Source: Chloroflexota bacterium (lineage in GTDB: Bacteria > Chloroflexota > Limnocylindria > Limnocylindrales > CSP1-4). Taken from it: a DNA stretch of 7,257 bases. The translations under genes were made by a program, and so were the position numbers. The DNA lies in the NCBI GenBank assembly GCA_027346765.1, contig DAIERN010000068.1, positions 1-7,257 of the forward strand, written 5' to 3'. Of this stretch, positions 4,957 to 7,257 are shown piece after piece. The notes beneath the pieces are model-generated. The model did not search any database. It saw only the letters and a list, made by a program, of their open reading frames with translations, and was not told the DNA's origin. Numbering within the stretch: position 1 is the stretch's first letter; each line of letters opens with the position of its first letter.

Positions 4957-6150
4957 ATGAGGGACTTTCGAGCCTGGTTCTGGAAGCCGCCGCGCGCCCA
5001 CGGCGAGATCCTGGCTGACCGCCGGGTCAGCAATCTCGAGCTGCTCTATGACCTCGTCTACGTGGCCGTCATCAGCCAGGTGGCGGCTGCGCTGGCGGTG
5101 GATCTGACGGTCGGCGGCCTGGTCGGCTTCATCGTGGTCTTCGGCCTGATCTGGATCGGCTGGGTCAACGGCTCGCTCTACCTCGAGCTGCACGGCCAGG
5201 AAGATGGGCGCACGCGGTCATACGTGTTCCTGCAGATGGGCATCCTGGCGCTGCTCGCCGTGTTCACCCACAACGCCACCAACACGACCGGGGCGCAGTT
5301 CGCGCTGACCTATGCCGCGTTCCTGGCGGTCATCGCGTGGCTCTTCTTCACCGTGCGCCGTGTCGACGTCGCGGAGACGGCACGCGTCACGGGGTACTAC
5401 GCACTGACCCTGTTCGCGTCCGCGCTCGCGATCGCGGCGAGCGCGTTCCTCGCGCCGGAGCTGCGCGAATTCGTCTGGGCCGGCTTCGGCATCGTGTGGT
5501 TGGGCGCGACCTTCCTGCTGGGCTTCCGAACGCGCTCGTTCACGATCGGCGTCACTCCGACCGATTCGATGGTCGAGCGCATCAACGTCTTCACGATCAT
5601 CGTGCTGGGCGAGGTGGTGGTGGGCGTGGTGGACGGCCTGGGCCACGCATCCGCGGACGTCATGGCGGTCGTGACCGGGATGCTCACCCTGTTCGTGGGC
5701 CTGGGCTTCTGGTGGATCTACTTCGACATCGTGGGCGGCCGCAAGCCACGGACCACCGGGCGGGCGCTGACCGTGTGGCTGCTGGCGCACCTGCCGCTGA
5801 CCGGCGCGATCGCTGCGAGCGGCGCCGGGATGGTCGTTCTGATCGAGCACGCCACCGATCCGGCCGCTCCCCAGGCTCCGGCCTGGCTGCTGGCGATCTC
5901 GACCGCGATCGTCTTGGCTGCCGCAGTGTTGGCCGCCACCGCATTGGCCGACTACCAGCGCCTGCCCGCGGTCTACCGACCTTTGAGCCTGGCGATGCTT
6001 GTGGCCGCGGTCGTCGCTGTTGCCGTGGGCCTGGTCCAGCCGCCGGCGTGGTTGCTCGCGATTGGCCTGGGCGCGATCCTGCTGCTGGTCTGGCTCTTCG
6101 GCGTCAACAAGTTCATGCGCATCAGCGCCTGGCCGCCCGGCTCCAAATGA
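4957..6150 (+). CDS. LtrA family multi-pass membrane protein (low temperature requirement A)
   Basis: A 397-aa integral inner-membrane protein of the LtrA family, named for a Listeria locus needed for growth in the cold; its biochemical role is not established. Seen: a short soluble N-terminus, the hallmark VSNLELLYDLVYVAVISQ (about 24-41), then roughly ten or more hydrophobic helices, including GFIVVFGLIWIGWV, FLQMGILALLAVF, YAAFLAVIAWLFF and the family signature ERINVFTIIVLGEVVVGVV near residues 207-225, ending with WLLAIGLGAILLLVWLF and a short basic tail. ATG 4957 was chosen because the family pattern (RPP.HGE.. then the YDLVYV helix) follows at once. Upstream in-frame starts (ATG 4816, ATG 4894, GTG 4918, GTG 4945) would run into the csp leader region. 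None has a clear Shine-Dalgarno, so the start is uncertain by tens of bases. It is divergent from csp and followed immediately by a hairpin. Confidence 0.9.
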   Translation: MRDFRAWFWKPPRAHGEILADRRVSNLELLYDLVYVAVISQVAAALAVDLTVGGLVGFIVVFGLIWIGWVNGSLYLELHGQEDGRTRSYVFLQMGILALLAVFTHNATNTTGAQFALTYAAFLAVIAWLFFTVRRVDVAETARVTGYYALTLFASALAIAASAFLAPELREFVWAGFGIVWLGATFLLGFRTRSFTIGVTPTDSMVERINVFTIIVLGEVVVGVVDGLGHASADVMAVVTGMLTLFVGLGFWWIYFDIVGGRKPRTTGRALTVWLLAHLPLTGAIAASGAGMVVLIEHATDPAAPQAPAWLLAISTAIVLAAAVLAATALADYQRLPAVYRPLSLAMLVAAVVAVAVGLVQPPAWLLAIGLGAILLLVWLFGVNKFMRISAWPPGSK

Positions 6151-6182
6151 ACGAGCCGCCGGTTGGGGTCCCGGCGGCTCGT
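6151..6182. terminator. Bidirectional terminator hairpin after ltrA-like gene
   Basis: A perfect 12-bp GC-rich stem (ACGAGCCGCCGG at 6151-6162, complement at 6171-6182) with an eight-base loop begins at the base after the TGA stop at 6150. It can also serve the protease gene arriving from the right (stop at 6226); on that strand it is followed by TTCATTT. There is no strong U run on the plus side. Confidence 0.82.
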
Positions 6183-6225
6183 CGTCGTGAGTTGGCGCGA
6201 TTGGCGCAATAGCTTGCGCTGAGAG

Positions 6226-7257
6226 CTATTTGCCGGCGTTCACCCAGGCGACCTGGAGCGTGTTCATCCGGCCCAGCAGCGAGTCGCTGTCGAGCGTGTC
6301 CGGATCGGACACCGCGAGGAAGCCGCTGATCTCGATCGTGAACACGCCGTACTTGATGCCGGAGATTGATCGAAGGTCGATGAAGGCGCTGTTCGTGCCT
6401 GCTGACCCGAGCTCCTCGCCGGTGGCGATCAGCTTGCCCGCGCCGTCATAAACGGTCACGTCGTACTGCATGTTGTTACCGATCAGCACGGTGGTCGATG
6501 GGTGCGACAGCGTGACCTTCAGGTAGCGTGTCGTTGACGACACGTTGATCCGGTAGGTGTGGCTGTCCGTCGTGCCCGCGACCGTGGCGCGCGGCGGTGC
6601 GTACGTCCAGAACTCGGAGCGGCTCACGCGGTAGCCGTCCGCTGCCAGGACGCGGCTGTTCGCCTTGGCGTTCGCGCTGGCGAGCTTGGTCTTCCAGCCC
6701 GACGAGCGGACCAGCGCGACGGCCTTCGCCAGGTCGACATAGCCAAAGCCCACCTGCCAGAAAGGCAGTGCCTTGCCGCTGGCATCCAGGATGGGCGTCG
6801 CCGTCGCCTGGAGTGCCTCACGGACCTGCGTCGGCGTCAGCTTGGGATTGGCCTGCAGCAGGACCGCGGCGGCACCGGCGACGTGCGGCGACGCCATGGA
6901 CGTGCCCGATGCGGTGGTGTTGTCACCTGGCGGGCAAGGGCCAACGGCCGTGCCGCTGGTGTCGCATGTCGATGAGATGTTGCTGCCGGGTGCGACGACG
7001 TCGGGGTGATAAACGCCGATCCGGTCGCCCGTGTAGACCGTGTGGCCGCCCGCGCCGATGTAGCCGGCCTTGGAGTTGTCGTAGACAAGACCGGACGAGC
7101 TGAAGTCCGCGTACTTGTGGCTCAGGGTGCCCGCGCCGACGGAGATCACCCACGGCGCCTCCGAGAACGGGTTGAGGCTCATCTCGTCAGGGCCGCTGTT
7201 GCCGGCCGCGAAGACGACCGTGACGCCCTTGGCCGCGACCGCCTTGGTCACGATCGA
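6226..7257 (-). CDS. S8 subtilisin-like serine protease, C-terminal part (5' end outside window)
   Basis: A secreted-type serine endopeptidase of the subtilase family; 343 residues are visible, open to the right edge. Seen: VTVVFAAGNSGPD with the oxyanion-hole Asn at visible residue 20; WVISVGAGTLSHKYADFSSSG; DVVAPGSNISSTC; and the catalytic serine in GTSMASPHVAGAAAVLLQ (Ser at visible residue 120, codon 6900-6898). The catalytic Asp and His, propeptide and signal peptide would lie beyond the edge. Two cysteines flank the segment before the catalytic Ser (TCDTSGTAVGPC) and may form a disulfide, which fits extracellular life. After about residue 190 comes a roughly 150-residue extension rich in beta-strand, Thr and Ser (SHTYRINVSSTTRYLKVTLSHP, YDVTVYDGAGKLIATG), resembling the beta-sandwich domains appended to exported subtilases; its binding target is unknown. 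TAG stop at 6228-6226. Confidence 0.95.
   Translation of the reverse strand, partial: SIVTKAVAAKGVTVVFAAGNSGPDEMSLNPFSEAPWVISVGAGTLSHKYADFSSSGLVYDNSKAGYIGAGGHTVYTGDRIGVYHPDVVAPGSNISSTCDTSGTAVGPCPPGDNTTASGTSMASPHVAGAAAVLLQANPKLTPTQVREALQATATPILDASGKALPFWQVGFGYVDLAKAVALVRSSGWKTKLASANAKANSRVLAADGYRVSRSEFWTYAPPRATVAGTTDSHTYRINVSSTTRYLKVTLSHPSTTVLIGNNMQYDVTVYDGAGKLIATGEELGSAGTNSAFIDLRSISGIKYGVFTIEISGFLAVSDPDTLDSDSLLGRMNTLQVAWVNAGK

Noticed and set aside
4804..5193. Open frame extending csp upstream to a ~197-aa protein on the minus strand
   Set aside because: Csp homology and a perfect Shine-Dalgarno begin at 4803; the extension is antisense to ltrA, has a composition typical of high-GC shadow frames and shows no recognisable domain.
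5337..6212. Long alternative-frame ORF (291 codons, +) inside the LtrA-like gene
   Set aside because: Arg/Gly/Ala-rich translation with no domain; a frame shadow of high-GC coding DNA. The minus-strand frame at 5218-5850 is rejected for the same reason.
6208..6230. Seven-bp inverted repeat AATAGCT/AGCTATT overlapping the protease stop codon
   Set aside because: Short stem without a following U tract; the stronger hairpin at 6151-6182 explains termination better.

Overview
The window is a GC-rich stretch of bacterial chromosome with seven protein-coding genes, two of them cut by the window edges. Gene content suggests a high-GC actinomycetote, possibly of the Thermoleophilia type, but this is an inference from style only. 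The clues are a short Csp ending in a KGPRAARVRAA-like tail, an LtrA membrane protein, a TetR/MDR divergent pair, several starts without Shine-Dalgarno sequences, and TANNNT -10 elements close to start codons. No rRNA, tRNA, CRISPR array, insertion sequence or phage gene was found. No gene-free stretch exceeds 300 bases.

Layout, left to right: (1) the 3' part of a RhlE-type DEAD-box RNA helicase with a repetitive Arg/Pro/Gly/Gln tail (+). (2) A 456-aa two-Cys pyridine nucleotide-disulfide oxidoreductase-like flavoprotein (+), probably read from its own leaderless promoter. (3) A TetR-family repressor (-) that converges on the flavoprotein gene. (4) A zinc-free medium-chain quinone oxidoreductase/alcohol dehydrogenase-like gene (+), divergent from tetR. 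A strong -35/-10 promoter and two near-identical operator-like sites lie at this junction. (5) A 67-aa cold-shock protein (-), convergent with the oxidoreductase across a perfect 13-bp bidirectional terminator hairpin. (6) A LtrA-family multi-pass membrane protein (+), divergent from csp, ending in a second strong hairpin. (7) The C-terminal part of a secreted-type S8 subtilisin-like protease (-), running off the right edge.

The genes look like independent one-gene units rather than one operon. Two units carry visible regulatory logic. In the tetR/oxidoreductase pair, the repressor probably controls both itself and the redox enzyme through sites in the promoter spacer and just downstream of the predicted start. 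The csp gene has a predicted leader of about 94 nt that can fold its own Shine-Dalgarno into a nested hairpin, a candidate RNA switch. A RhlE-like helicase, a Csp and an LtrA protein within 6 kb all belong to families linked by name or function to RNA handling or growth in the cold, but joint function is speculative.

The best leads are the csp leader hairpin, the overlapping tetR/oxidoreductase control region, and the flavoprotein that keeps the redox cysteines but lacks the His-Glu pair of lipoamide dehydrogenase.
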